Of a stretch of 64,000 nucleotides of DNA, positions 52,801-60,097 are shown one piece after another. A program made the translations under genes and the position numbers. A model generated the notes under the pieces. That model made no database searches. It saw only the letters and a list, made by a program, of their open reading frames with translations, and was not told where the DNA came from. How positions within the stretch are numbered: position 1 is the stretch's first letter; each line of letters starts with the position of its first letter. The stretch covers positions 1,298,300 through 1,362,299 of the forward strand of contig NZ_LMDN01000001.1 in NCBI RefSeq assembly GCF_001425085.1. The letters are read 5' to 3'. The DNA is from Leifsonia sp. Root4 (GTDB lineage: Bacteria; Actinomycetota; Actinomycetes; Actinomycetales; Microbacteriaceae).

Positions 52801-55529
52801 ACGGTGATCGTGGCATCCGGGATGCCGCTCGCGAACACCTCGAACGAGTGCTCCGCGCCGTCCACTGCCCAGCTCGCGGCGCCGGCACTGCCGATCACCG
52901 GCCCGGTCCACGCCGTCAGCTGCGCGCTCTCGCTGACCAGCGTGGGGTTGACGAAGTAGCGGTAGTGCAGGCCATTGTCTGTCGCGCTCGTCTGCGCAAT
53001 CGTGAGCGTTCGGCCGGTCTCGCCGAGGTCGGCCCAGACAAATCCATCGCGCGAGACCTGCCAATGGCCGACCGGTGCAGGGTAGCCGCCCAGGCCAACG
53101 GTGAAGCTCGCCGCCGTGCCCACGGGCACCGTGATGTCGTTGGGTTCAGCTGCGACGAACGCATCTTCCTGCACGGTCAGCGCGATGGTCCGCGTCGTGC
53201 TGAGGCCGGCGCTGTTGGTGGCGCTCACAGTGAGCGAGTAGACGCCACCCGCTCCCGCGAGCGGTGTTCCGCTCAGTTCCAGGCCGCCGCCGATCAAACT
53301 GTCGGTAATACCGGGCGGCAGGCCCCCGGCGAGTTGGTCTACGCGCGCATCGGCCGGGAAACCGTCGCCCGCTGTGAAGTGAAGGCTCGCGGGCGTGCCG
53401 ACCGCGAGGTCGAGGCCCGCGGGGCCGGTGACCGTTGGAGCCTCGTTCACCGTCAGGGTGAAGTTCTGAGTGATGATGTCGGCACCGGAACTCCTGCTGA
53501 AGACGAGCGGGTAGCTGCCGCCGGCGCCTGCGCCTGGGGTCCCCGAGAGCGTCGCGGTGGCCTGACCGGCCGCTCCGCCCACGATGGCCAGCCCGTCGGG
53601 CAGATCGCCAGAGACGTTGAGCGCGCCGAGCGGGCTGCCGACGGCCGTCACGTCGAAGCTCGCCTCTGTGCCGGCCACAAAGGTGACCGCATCCGGGCTC
53701 GTGAATCGCTGCGCCGGCGCCACGGTTATTGTGAGTGTCTGGCTCACGGAGGTGCTGCCGTTGCTCGCGCTGATCGACACCGGGTAGGTGCCGGCCACGG
53801 TCGGGACGCCCGAGATCGTCGCCGAACCGTCGCTCGCCGGGGTGTAGCTCATTCCTGTCGGCAGCCCCACGAGGGTCGCCGGGAGGGTGGGCACGGGGTA
53901 ACCCGTCGTACGCACCGTGACGGTGTTCTCGGTGTTGATCTCGAACGACGCAGTGTTCGGGCTCGTGAACCTGGGGTCGGCCCGCAGCACCACAGGGGTC
54001 TCCAAGTTCAGGGTGCCGAACCGTGCCGTCGCCGTCAGCTCACCGGTCTGGCCGTGGGAGTCGAAGTTCGCCGTGGCGATGCCCTGGGCGTTGAACGCGG
54101 CGTTGCCGCTCACCGTTGCTGTTGTCGCGCCGGCCAGGGACCACGCCACCGCCGCGCCCGTGAACTGTGTGAGCGATCCCGCCGGCAGTGCGGCGCTGCC
54201 GGGAACGCTGGTGATCGTGGTGGTGAGCACGCCGCTCGTCGCGCCGCTTGCCAGGTCCAGGGCGCTCGGGCTCGTCACGAGCTCGAGCGCGGGCGAGGCC
54301 GCAACGCCCGGTGAGACCGGATCGCAGCCCGCCTGGCCGGCGCTGGGGTTGCAGCCCCACCAGTTGTTCGTAGCGTCGACGGTCGCATCGACCGCCACAA
54401 CGCCGTCGACCCCGCGCGCCACTGCGAAGCCTCCCGCGCTGCTCGTGTTGCCCGTGAAGCTGTTGAAATGGGCGTTCGTCACACCGCCCAGCGTGTGAAT
54501 TGCGGCGCCGGCGTACGATCCGTTCCCCGGCGCCGGGCCAGCGACGACGTTGCCGTCGAAGCTGTTGCGCAGCACGGACAGGGTGCCGGCCTCCTGGTAG
54601 ACGGCACCGCCGCGTGCGGCCGCTCCCGGGTTCCCGGTCACGGAGTTGCCGGTGAAGCTGCTGTCGGTGACCGACGCGGTGGCCCCGGCGCCCGAGAAGT
54701 AGACGGCGCCGCCGCCGATCACCGTATTCGGGTTGGGCTCGGTGGCTCCGGTGGAACGGGTCATGTTGCCCGCAAAGTGGGTGCGCCGCACGGTGAAGCT
54801 CTCACCCGTCACGCTCATTGACTGGTAGGCGACCCCGCCACCACCGCTCGTGCCGGCATCGTTGTCGCTGATCTCGGAGTCTGTGATGGTGAGCGCGCCG
54901 CCCACGAACTGCACGCCGCCGCCAGGCGAGTTGGTCGGGCCGCTGTTGACCCGGTTGCCGGTGATCAGACTGTTGTCGATGGTCAAGGTGTCCGCAGGTG
55001 CGCCGGCCGAACCGGCCACGATTCCACCGCCGCCGTACAGATCGCCCACGCCACCGGTGATGGTCAGACCCTCGAGCGCCACCGTCACACCGCCGACCAG
55101 GTCCGGGTCGAGCACCAGCACGGACGTTGCGCCGTCGCCGATGATCCGCGCCGATCGATCCGTCTGACCCCTGACGGTGATGTCTGCGCCACTTTGCGTG
55201 CCGAGCTCAAGAGAGCCCAGCGCGGGGTTCAGCCGATAGTCGCCAGTCGCCACGTTGATTGTCGTGGGCTCTGTCCGGTTGTTGGCTGCGCAGAGCGCGT
55301 CACGCAGGGTCGGCCCGCTCGGCGACGTGATGCCGCTGCCGTCGACGCAGGATGCCGGCTGTGCGGTGTCTGCGGTGCTGGTGACCGCCCAGGTCTCCGA
55401 TGCCGCTGCGGCCGGCGCTGCAACTCCCGCCACCGTCCCGCCGAGTGTGAGAGCGAGAACGGTCGCCACGGCCAACGCGCGCGCGGTTGCCGATCGAGCA
55501 CGAAGGCGGACAGCGGGGATCGGAGTCAT
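49899..55529 (-). CDS. Giant cell-wall-anchored surface protein: beta-helix plus Ig-like repeats
   Basis: 1,876 aa from ATG 55529. A signal peptide spans residues ~12-48 (ALAVATVLALTLGG...AAAA). Residues ~50-400 are a right-handed beta-helix of the choice-of-anchor/PbH1 type, entered by TLRDALCAANN and ending near NNWWGC. About 15 tandem Ig-like (He_PIG) modules follow, each ~85-90 aa with the recurring pattern 'LPxGLxFxDNGDGTATxxGTP...GxY' and 'QxFTLTVTExPAITS'. The C-terminus has a Gly/Pro spacer, LSASG, a hydrophobic segment and RRRR, a sortase-like anchor. It is divergent from the collar-protein operon, with 224 bp between starts. Confidence 0.85.
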   Translation of the reverse strand: MTPIPAVRLRARSATARALAVATVLALTLGGTVAGVAAPAAAASETWAVTSTADTAQPASCVDGSGITSPSGPTLRDALCAANNRTEPTTINVATGDYRLNPALGSLELGTQSGADITVRGQTDRSARIIGDGATSVLVLDPDLVGGVTVALEGLTITGGVGDLYGGGGIVAGSAGAPADTLTIDNSLITGNRVNSGPTNSPGGGVQFVGGALTITDSEISDNDAGTSGGGGVAYQSMSVTGESFTVRRTHFAGNMTRSTGATEPNPNTVIGGGAVYFSGAGATASVTDSSFTGNSVTGNPGAAARGGAVYQEAGTLSVLRNSFDGNVVAGPAPGNGSYAGAAIHTLGGVTNAHFNSFTGNTSSAGGFAVARGVDGVVAVDATVDATNNWWGCNPSAGQAGCDPVSPGVAASPALELVTSPSALDLASGATSGVLTTTITSVPGSAALPAGSLTQFTGAAVAWSLAGATTATVSGNAAFNAQGIATANFDSHGQTGELTATARFGTLNLETPVVLRADPRFTSPNTASFEINTENTVTVRTTGYPVPTLPATLVGLPTGMSYTPASDGSATISGVPTVAGTYPVSISASNGSTSVSQTLTITVAPAQRFTSPDAVTFVAGTEASFDVTAVGSPLGALNVSGDLPDGLAIVGGAAGQATATLSGTPGAGAGGSYPLVFSRSSGADIITQNFTLTVNEAPTVTGPAGLDLAVGTPASLHFTAGDGFPADARVDQLAGGLPPGITDSLIGGGLELSGTPLAGAGGVYSLTVSATNSAGLSTTRTIALTVQEDAFVAAEPNDITVPVGTAASFTVGLGGYPAPVGHWQVSRDGFVWADLGETGRTLTIAQTSATDNGLHYRYFVNPTLVSESAQLTAWTGPVIGSAGAASWAVDGAEHSFEVFASGIPDATITVSPTAPATVPGWLTVGTSAAGRLTISGTPPVGAGGVYVFDVSASNVFDTTPVSALSITVEEAPTITGPSGLTLPEGAAVGSGITVTASGGHPAAAALALDPVSSVPPGITVTRVSADTFTFSGTPTTGGDYSVSFTARNSATGPTSSIQIPIRVTAPIVITAPATAELTYRGNDSIPISVAPGFPTVTNLTFAGLPGATLTTSDGISYDFWIGDNVAPGVYNVILSASNTEVTSTELMVVTVRNAPQITAQPSSVTTVVGATATFSATVVPADPSTGTVTAQWQRSGDGSSWTDVPGGTLSAGVATLSFTATQLMSGAQYRVVVTDGVGATSAAATLTVGTPPQLTSAASAPFEVGVAGSFTVTAAGTPAPAITAGALPAGLGFVDNGNGTATISGTPEPGTGGTHGVAIGAGNGFGADAAQSLDLVMSEKPAVTSASSATAPVGAPFSFTVTSSPGYPGAVTLSLGGALPSGVTFVDNADGTATIAGTPAAATGGDHALTLTATNLAGSSAQNFTLTVTEGPAITSADAATITVGSAAAFTVTSSPGHPGAVALTQSGTLPAGVTFADNGDGTATFGGTAAVGSGGTYPLTLTATNGAGSSTQSFTLTVTEDPAITSPNTATITVGDAAAVAVTSSPGYSGAVELSVAGTLPKGLTFTDNGDGTAVLDGTPKAGSGGDYALRLKAKNTTGAATQAFTLTVTEHPAISSADSAIVKRGVVSSFAVTTEGGFPHDIALSISGALPDGLSFSDAGDGTATIDGTTTAPVGEYPVTLTATNAAGLTTTQTLTVTLQALPVVMPPATVPEGSGALEGVPATVAPGSTLDVSASGFAADSPVVFSIYSTPTVLATVTADAAGVARATITIPAEFSGAHSIVASGTAPTGSVLFKRSDVTVTADDGGNGSDPGGNPGGEPAPGTGTSGTDLSASGFDGGALLTGALVLLLLGGGAVLVTAVLRRRRAGTRDRD

Positions 55530-55614
55530 AGAGGCGTCAGGGCTTTCTGAAGTCGGGGCCAGACGGTGCAGCTGCCGTGGCAATCGGCCGGGCGCCCCGC
55601 GGAGCTCAGAATAA

Positions 55615-55627
55615 TGGACGCTGTCCA
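55615..55627. promoter_or_regulatory. Palindrome 1, candidate operator
   Basis: TGGAC-GCT-GTCCA: perfect 5-bp arms. It shares both arms with palindrome 2, whose centre is 106 bp away, about ten helical turns. Confidence 0.45.
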
Positions 55628-55719
55628 GCAGCGTAAATCTAATCGGAATGCTGCCCTCGAAAGAAGGCCCCGAACTGGGGGGATTCTCGGGCTGCGCGAC
55701 GCGGTCGCCAGGAACAAGA

Positions 55720-55734
55720 ATGGACGACGTCCAT
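55720..55734. promoter_or_regulatory. Palindrome 2, candidate operator
   Basis: ATGGACG-A-CGTCCAT: perfect 7-bp arms, centred 27 bp before the DUF6916-like start codon. Confidence 0.45.
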
Positions 55735-55753
55735 ATTCCAACCTGGGGGCTCC

Positions 55754-56194
55754 ATGCGTGAGATTTCTCGCCGAGCAGTGATGGCGTTGGGGGCCGGTAC
55801 CGTCGGCTCGATCGCCATCGCCACGCTGAGCGCGCCGCCAGCCCTCGGCGCACCCGTCCCCCTCGGAACGACAGTGCCGGCTTTCACGCCGTCGCCCGCC
55901 GCCGGCCCACCGGTGCGCTCGCACTTCATCGGTCACATCGGCGAGACCTTCCTGGCCACAACCGACGCAGGCAGCACTCCGCTGATTCTGGCCGACGTCC
56001 TCGACCTGACCCACGCGGCAGCCAACGACGAGAATCGCTTCAGTCTCGTCTTCACAGCGCCGGCAGGAGCCGAGCGCACGGCGGCGATCTATACGATCAC
56101 CCACCCGGTGGCTCCCGCCGCATCGCTCTACCTGAGCCCGATCGGCGATCCGGAGCTGCGCGAATTGCAGGCGCTCGTCAACCGCCCCCAATGA
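55754..56194 (+). CDS. Exported DUF6916-like protein (twin-arginine-type signal)
   Basis: 146 aa. The N-terminus SRRAVMALGAG plus a hydrophobic core and an Ala-rich end (PPALGA) looks like a Tat signal peptide. The mature ~95 residues (HIGETFLATTDAGSTPLILADV..., FSLVFTAP, YTITHPVAPAASLYLSPIG) match the pattern of DUF6916, a small domain found with tail-collar proteins. The assignment is from memory, so moderate. GGGGG lies 4 nt before the ATG. Its stop overlaps the next start (ATGA), making it the first gene of the five-gene collar operon. Confidence 0.65.
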   Translation: MREISRRAVMALGAGTVGSIAIATLSAPPALGAPVPLGTTVPAFTPSPAAGPPVRSHFIGHIGETFLATTDAGSTPLILADVLDLTHAAANDENRFSLVFTAPAGAERTAAIYTITHPVAPAASLYLSPIGDPELRELQALVNRPQ

Positions 56195-57051
56195 TCGGAT
56201 CCACAGGAACGACGCAGACGATGCCGCCCCGCACGTCGCTGCATCTCGAGCAGCCCGGCGATGAGGAACTACTGCACTCGCTCTTCGCGGAGGCCCGCAC
56301 GCTTGAGCTTGGAGCCCTCCCGGACGAATTCCGAGCGACCTTCCTCGACCAGCAATTCGGCCTCTGGCAGCACCACCTCGAGCAGAGTTTCCCCTCGGCC
56401 GAGAGGCTGATCATCAGGGATTCTGCCGGCACCGCGATCGGCCGGCTCGTCCTGGAGGTGACGGCCGCGGGCATCCACGTGGTCGACATTGCTGTGCTCA
56501 GCGCATCGCAGCGGCGCGGTCACGGCTCCGCTGTGATGCTTGCAGTGCTGGACCGAGCCGACGCCACCGGGGCGCCCATCACCCTCACCGTTGCGAGCGG
56601 CAATGGCCCGGCCCGCGCCTTCTACGCTGGCTTCGGCTTCGTTGACATCACGCCCGCTGAGGGCGAGACGGGTGCGCACCGGGCGCTCTGGCGGGCCACA
56701 CCACGTGCGCGCGCCACACAGGCCGCCACGCACGCGCAGCACATCCCGCAGCTGCCGGAGCACGCGGAGTTCCTGCGACTGGTCGGTAGCACCTTCGCCG
56801 CCGTCGACGAGAGCGGGCACGCCATCTCGCTCACGCTCGGCGCGTGCAGTGAACTGCGCCGACCCGCTACAGGCGCGGCGAGCTACGTCCTCACCTTCCA
56901 CGGCCGTGGCACGGCTCGAGGGCAGGGGATCTTCACCCTCGCCGGCCCCGGGATGAGCGAAATGGCACTCTTCCTCGTGCCAACCCAGCTCTACGAGAGC
57001 GAAACCGCGTACACCGCGACCATCAACCTGCTGGAGGTCGACCATGTCTGA
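56191..57051 (+). CDS. GNAT acetyltransferase fused to a DUF6916-like domain
   Basis: 286 aa. Residues ~15-170 are a GNAT domain: GRLVLEVTAAGIHVVDIAVL, the acetyl-CoA loop SASQRRGHGSAVM, and VASGNGPARAFYAGFGFVD. A linker rich in Ala/Arg/His follows, and residues ~195-285 form a second DUF6916-like domain (FLRLVGSTFAAVDESGHAISLTL, YVLTFHGRG, MALFLVPTQ, YTATINLLE), matching the exported protein just upstream. The fusion ties acetylation to the collar proteins encoded downstream. ATGA coupling upstream; 8-nt overlap with the first collar gene. Confidence 0.75.
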   Translation: MIGSTGTTQTMPPRTSLHLEQPGDEELLHSLFAEARTLELGALPDEFRATFLDQQFGLWQHHLEQSFPSAERLIIRDSAGTAIGRLVLEVTAAGIHVVDIAVLSASQRRGHGSAVMLAVLDRADATGAPITLTVASGNGPARAFYAGFGFVDITPAEGETGAHRALWRATPRARATQAATHAQHIPQLPEHAEFLRLVGSTFAAVDESGHAISLTLGACSELRRPATGAASYVLTFHGRGTARGQGIFTLAGPGMSEMALFLVPTQLYESETAYTATINLLEVDHV

Positions 57052-57562
57052 AGGATTCGTCGGTGAGATCCGCTATTTCGGCGGCAGTTACGCTCCACCC
57101 GGCTGGGAGCCCTGTGACGGACGGCAGCTCAGCATCGCCAACGACCAGGTCCTCTTTGCGCTGATCGGCACCACCTACGGCGGCGATGGGGTGACCACCT
57201 TTGCGCTGCCCGATCTGCGCAGCAGAATCCCGGTGCACCAGGGCACCGGCGCCGGGAGCTCGTACACGACCGGTCAGACCGGCGGTGCAGAAACGGTGAC
57301 CCTCGGCGCGGGCAATCTGCCGCCGCACACGCACCCCCTCCACGCCGCGGCCGCCTCGGCGACGACCGCCGGCGTTCAGAACATGGTCCCGGCGAGCTGG
57401 GCCGATACTCCCTATGCACCTGCGTCGGCAGGAACGCCGCAACCGCTGGAGGCCAGCCCCGGCGACGCCGCTGGCGGCAACCAGCCCCACAACAACATCC
57501 CCCCTTCCCTCGCCGTCGGTTACATGATCTGCCTCCAGGGCATCTTCCCGTCACGGCCATAG
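57044..57562 (+). CDS. Phage tail-collar/MdpB-like protein 1
   Basis: 172 aa. Domain pattern of PF07484: GEIRYFGGSYAPPGWEPCDG, LFALIGTTYGGDGVTTFALPDLRSR, then LPPHTHPLHA and a terminal GYMICLQGIFPSRP. No signal peptide or membrane segment. The family is known from phage short tail fibres and from bacterial microcystin-dependent protein MdpB. ATG 57044 overlaps the GNAT stop by 8 nt, so translation is coupled. Confidence 0.85.
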   Translation: MSEGFVGEIRYFGGSYAPPGWEPCDGRQLSIANDQVLFALIGTTYGGDGVTTFALPDLRSRIPVHQGTGAGSSYTTGQTGGAETVTLGAGNLPPHTHPLHAAAASATTAGVQNMVPASWADTPYAPASAGTPQPLEASPGDAAGGNQPHNNIPPSLAVGYMICLQGIFPSRP

Positions 57563-57589
57563 CCGCCGTCAATTCCCTGAGAGGACACC

Positions 57590-58096
57590 ATGGAACCCTT
57601 CCTCGGCGAGATCCGCCTGTTCAGCTTCGACTGGGCCCCGAAAGGCTGGCTGCGTTGCGACGGAACCCTCCTGGCCATTTCAACGAATTCGGCGCTGTTC
57701 AGTTTGCTCGGCACGCAGTTCGGCGGCGACGGCCGTAACACCTTCGCACTGCCGGACCTACGGGGCCGGTCGCCTCTCGGTGCGCAGCGTTCGAGCGATT
57801 TGCGTCAGGGTGATTCCGGGGGTGAGGCCGCCCACTCGCTGTGGATCGGCGAGATGCCCGCGCACAGCCATCGCGCGTCCGCCATTCAGCAGGCCTCCCA
57901 ACTCACACCGGCCGACGGCCTACTGGCCAGTCCCGGGAAGCCCGCCTTCGCCGCAACGGGTTCCGGTGGGGCGGCCCCGATGGCCGCACAGGCGGTCACA
58001 TCGGTCGGAACAGGCCAGCCGCACGAGAATCGACCGCCCTTCCTCACACTCAATTTCTGCATCGCGACGGCCGGCATCTACCCCAGCCGCCCGTGA
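57590..58096 (+). CDS. Phage tail-collar/MdpB-like protein 2
   Basis: 168 aa. Same architecture as its neighbours: GEIRLFSFDWAPKGWLRCDG, LFSLLGTQFGGDGRNTFALPDLRGR, GEMPAHSHRAS and terminal FCIATAGIYPSRP. GAGAGGACACC precedes ATG 57590, 27 nt after gene 1. The three collar proteins differ most in their central loops, suggesting subunits of one hetero-oligomer. Confidence 0.85.
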   Translation: MEPFLGEIRLFSFDWAPKGWLRCDGTLLAISTNSALFSLLGTQFGGDGRNTFALPDLRGRSPLGAQRSSDLRQGDSGGEAAHSLWIGEMPAHSHRASAIQQASQLTPADGLLASPGKPAFAATGSGGAAPMAAQAVTSVGTGQPHENRPPFLTLNFCIATAGIYPSRP

Positions 58097-58137
58097 CCTG
58101 CGCCGCTCCCTGACCCTCCAAACGACGGAAAAACGAC

Positions 58138-58674
58138 ATGGCCGACCCATACACCGGAGAGATCCGCCTCCTCCCCTTCAACTTTGCCCCCATCGACTGG
58201 GCCTGGTGCGACGGCTCCCTGCTCCCGATCCAGCAGAATACTGCGCTCTACTCGATTCTTGGCGTGCAGTACGGCGGCAACGGCACGTCGACCTTCGGGC
58301 TTCCGAATCTCACAGATCGCTTTGCCGTCGGCCAGGGGCAGGGCCCCGGTCTCAGCCCGTACACGGTGGGACAATCCGGCGGAAGCAAGACGGTCACCCT
58401 GACCCTCGACGAGATGCCCGCCCACGTGCACGCGCTTCAGGCGCTCAACATCCCGGGACAGGCGAACTCACCGGCAGGCAACGTGTTCGCCGTTCCGCGT
58501 CAGGGCCGCGCCCCGGTGAAGCGTTACGGGCAGGGCGCTGCGGCCGATCTCGTCCCGCTCCACCCCCAGGCGTTGCAGCCTGCTGGCGGCGGTCAGCCCC
58601 ATGACAACATGCCGCCATTCCTGGGACTGCACTTCGCCATCTGCCTGTACGGCAATTATCCGCCGCGCCCCTGA
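58138..58674 (+). CDS. Phage tail-collar/MdpB-like protein 3
   Basis: 178 aa. GEIRLLPFNFAPIDWAWCDG, LYSILGVQYGGNGTSTFGLPNLTDR, DEMPAHVHALQAL and terminal FAICLYGNYPPRP. GGAAAA is ~6 nt before ATG 58138, 41 nt after gene 2. It is the last gene of the operon and is convergent with the alcohol dehydrogenase gene 3 nt away. Confidence 0.85.
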   Translation: MADPYTGEIRLLPFNFAPIDWAWCDGSLLPIQQNTALYSILGVQYGGNGTSTFGLPNLTDRFAVGQGQGPGLSPYTVGQSGGSKTVTLTLDEMPAHVHALQALNIPGQANSPAGNVFAVPRQGRAPVKRYGQGAAADLVPLHPQALQPAGGGQPHDNMPPFLGLHFAICLYGNYPPRP

Positions 58675-58677
58675 GCC

Positions 58678-59727
58678 CTACGGCCGCAGCAGCACCTTCG
58701 TCGCCCGGCGCTCGTCCATGGCGGCGTATGCCTCGGCGACCGCGCTGAGCGGCAACTCGACGTCGAAGACGCGGCCGGGCTCGATCACGCCGGCAAGCAC
58801 CTCAGGCAGCAGCTCCTCGATGTAGTTGCGCACGGGGGCGACGCCGCCGTTGACACCGACGTTGCGGTTGAAGAGCGGGCGCACCGGCAGCTCCGGGCCG
58901 CCGTTGGGCGCACCGACGTAGCCGACCATGCCGCCGGGGCGGGTCGAGCGGATCGCCTGGTCCATCGACTCCTTGGTGCCGACGCACTCGAGCACGTAGT
59001 CGGCGCCGATGCCGCCGGTCAGTTCCTGAATGCGTGCGACACCCTCGTCGCCGCGCTCCTCGACGATGTCGGTCGCTCCGAACTCGCGGGCAAGAGCCTG
59101 CCGCTCCGGATGCCGCGACATCGCGATCACGCGGGCGGCGCCGAGGCGGTTCGCGGCGATCACGGCGCAGAGGCCGACGGCGCCATCACCGACGACGGCG
59201 ACGGTGCTGCCAGGGGTGACGCCGGCAGAGACGGCGGCGTGGTGCCCGGTGCCCATGACGTCGGCCAGGGTCAGCAGGCTCGGCACGAGGGCGGCATCCG
59301 GGACAGACGGCGTTGCGACCAACGTGCCGTTGGCGTTGGGCACACGCACGAACTCACCCTGCGCACCGTCGACGAAGTGGCCGGACTCGTCGTTCGAACC
59401 CCACCATCCGCCGTGCAGACAGGAGGTGCTGACGCCGTTTCGGCAGTTCACGCAGGTGAAGTCGCAGTGGTAGAACGGTGCGATCACGAAGTCGCCCGGC
59501 TTCACAGCCGTGACGGCGGCGCCGAGCTGCTCGACGATGCCGACGAACTCGTGACCGATCCGGTGCGGTTCGTGAGTGGGAGTGACGCCGCGGTACGGCC
59601 AGAGGTCGGAGCCGCAGACGCAGGCGGCGACGACCCGCACGATGGCGTCGGTGGGCAGGGCCAGCACCGGGTCGGCCACCTCGTCGAGGCGGATGTCTCG
59701 TTCACCGTGGATCACAGTTGCGCGCAT
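58678..59727 (-). CDS. Zinc-dependent alcohol dehydrogenase family protein
   Basis: 349 aa. Catalytic zinc ligands in ACVCGSDLWPY (Cys38) and RIGHEFVG. The second conserved cysteine cluster is CDFTCVNCRNGVSTSC, the structural-zinc pattern. The NAD(P) site is VAVVGDGAVGLCAVIAANRLGA. It oxidises an alcohol or reduces an aldehyde; the specific substrate is unknown. ATG 59727 lies 6 nt after TAGGCT, giving a leaderless mRNA. Confidence 0.9.
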   Translation of the reverse strand: MRATVIHGERDIRLDEVADPVLALPTDAIVRVVAACVCGSDLWPYRGVTPTHEPHRIGHEFVGIVEQLGAAVTAVKPGDFVIAPFYHCDFTCVNCRNGVSTSCLHGGWWGSNDESGHFVDGAQGEFVRVPNANGTLVATPSVPDAALVPSLLTLADVMGTGHHAAVSAGVTPGSTVAVVGDGAVGLCAVIAANRLGAARVIAMSRHPERQALAREFGATDIVEERGDEGVARIQELTGGIGADYVLECVGTKESMDQAIRSTRPGGMVGYVGAPNGGPELPVRPLFNRNVGVNGGVAPVRNYIEELLPEVLAGVIEPGRVFDVELPLSAVAEAYAAMDERRATKVLLRP

Positions 59728-59733
59728 GCTGCG

Positions 59734-59739
59734 AGCCTA
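59734..59739 (-). promoter_or_regulatory. -10 element of leaderless alcohol dehydrogenase promoter
   Basis: TAGGCT on the minus strand, then CGCAGC, then the ATG at 59727. Confidence 0.55.
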
Positions 59740-59747
59740 CGCGGATC

Positions 59748-59796
59748 CCGTTGATTGAGCTTGTCGAAATCGGGTTTCGACAAGCTCAACCAGCGG
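59748..59796. repeat. Inverted pair of the dispersed repeat
   Basis: ttgattgagcttgtcgaaat (59751) and its opposite-orientation partner gtttcgacaagctcaacca (59774) lie back to back, able to fold as a hairpin like a REP/BIME element. Confidence 0.8.
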
Positions 59797-59945
59797 CACA
59801 CTCTGCCGGTCGAGTATCGCGATGCGCAGCGTCGCGAAAGGCGGCAGCCCTCTCCAAGGCAACCTCGAGAACCGCCACCGATGCTGGTGCGGGTTTCGCA
59901 CGCGGCAGGGTGTCGATACGGCCCTGGCGGGCCCACTCGACCAAC

Positions 59946-59971
59946 AGGGTTTCGACAGGCTGAACCAGCGG
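59946..59971. repeat. Single copy of the dispersed repeat
   Basis: agggtttcgacaggctgaac, with two changes from the consensus, then cagcggg. Confidence 0.7.
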
Positions 59972-59984
59972 GCGGGCGAGTACA

Positions 59985-60021
59985 CGAAACGGCCGCCCCA
60001 GTATTCGGGGCGGCCGTTTCG
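59985..60021. terminator. Terminator downstream of clpB
   Basis: Perfect 15-bp stem CGAAACGGCCGCCCC with its complement and a 7-nt AGTATTC loop, 77 nt after the clpB stop. No clear U-tract on either strand. Confidence 0.65.
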
Positions 60022-60097
60022 GGTCGGGCATCAGGGCTTCGGTCGTTCCTCCCTCAGCCGACGTGGAGAGGGATCACTCAGCCGACGTGGTGCGCTG

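Larger units (their letters stand above)
55530..55753. promoter_or_regulatory. Divergent control region of the surface-protein/collar locus
   Basis: Relatively AT-rich. It contains TGGACGCTGTCCA (55615-55627) and TGGACGACGTCCA (55721-55733), and TAGATT on the minus strand around 55637 that could be the -10 for the surface protein gene. Confidence 0.5.
59728..60097. other. 370-bp intergenic region with dispersed repeats
   Basis: No gene. It contains the alcohol dehydrogenase promoter (59734-59739), two dispersed-repeat clusters (59748 and 59946) and a hairpin at 59985-60021. The rest shows no recognisable signal. Confidence 0.65.

Noticed and set aside
50184..54314. 1,376-aa open frame on the plus strand antisense to the giant surface protein
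   Set aside because: Arg/Gly-rich with no domain pattern; the minus strand encodes recognisable beta-helix and Ig-like modules.
49899..58674. Prophage or tailocin region, because of the tail-collar proteins
   Set aside because: No capsid, terminase, sheath, tape-measure, lysis or integrase genes are present, and the collar genes are embedded with GNAT/DUF6916 genes in one operon.
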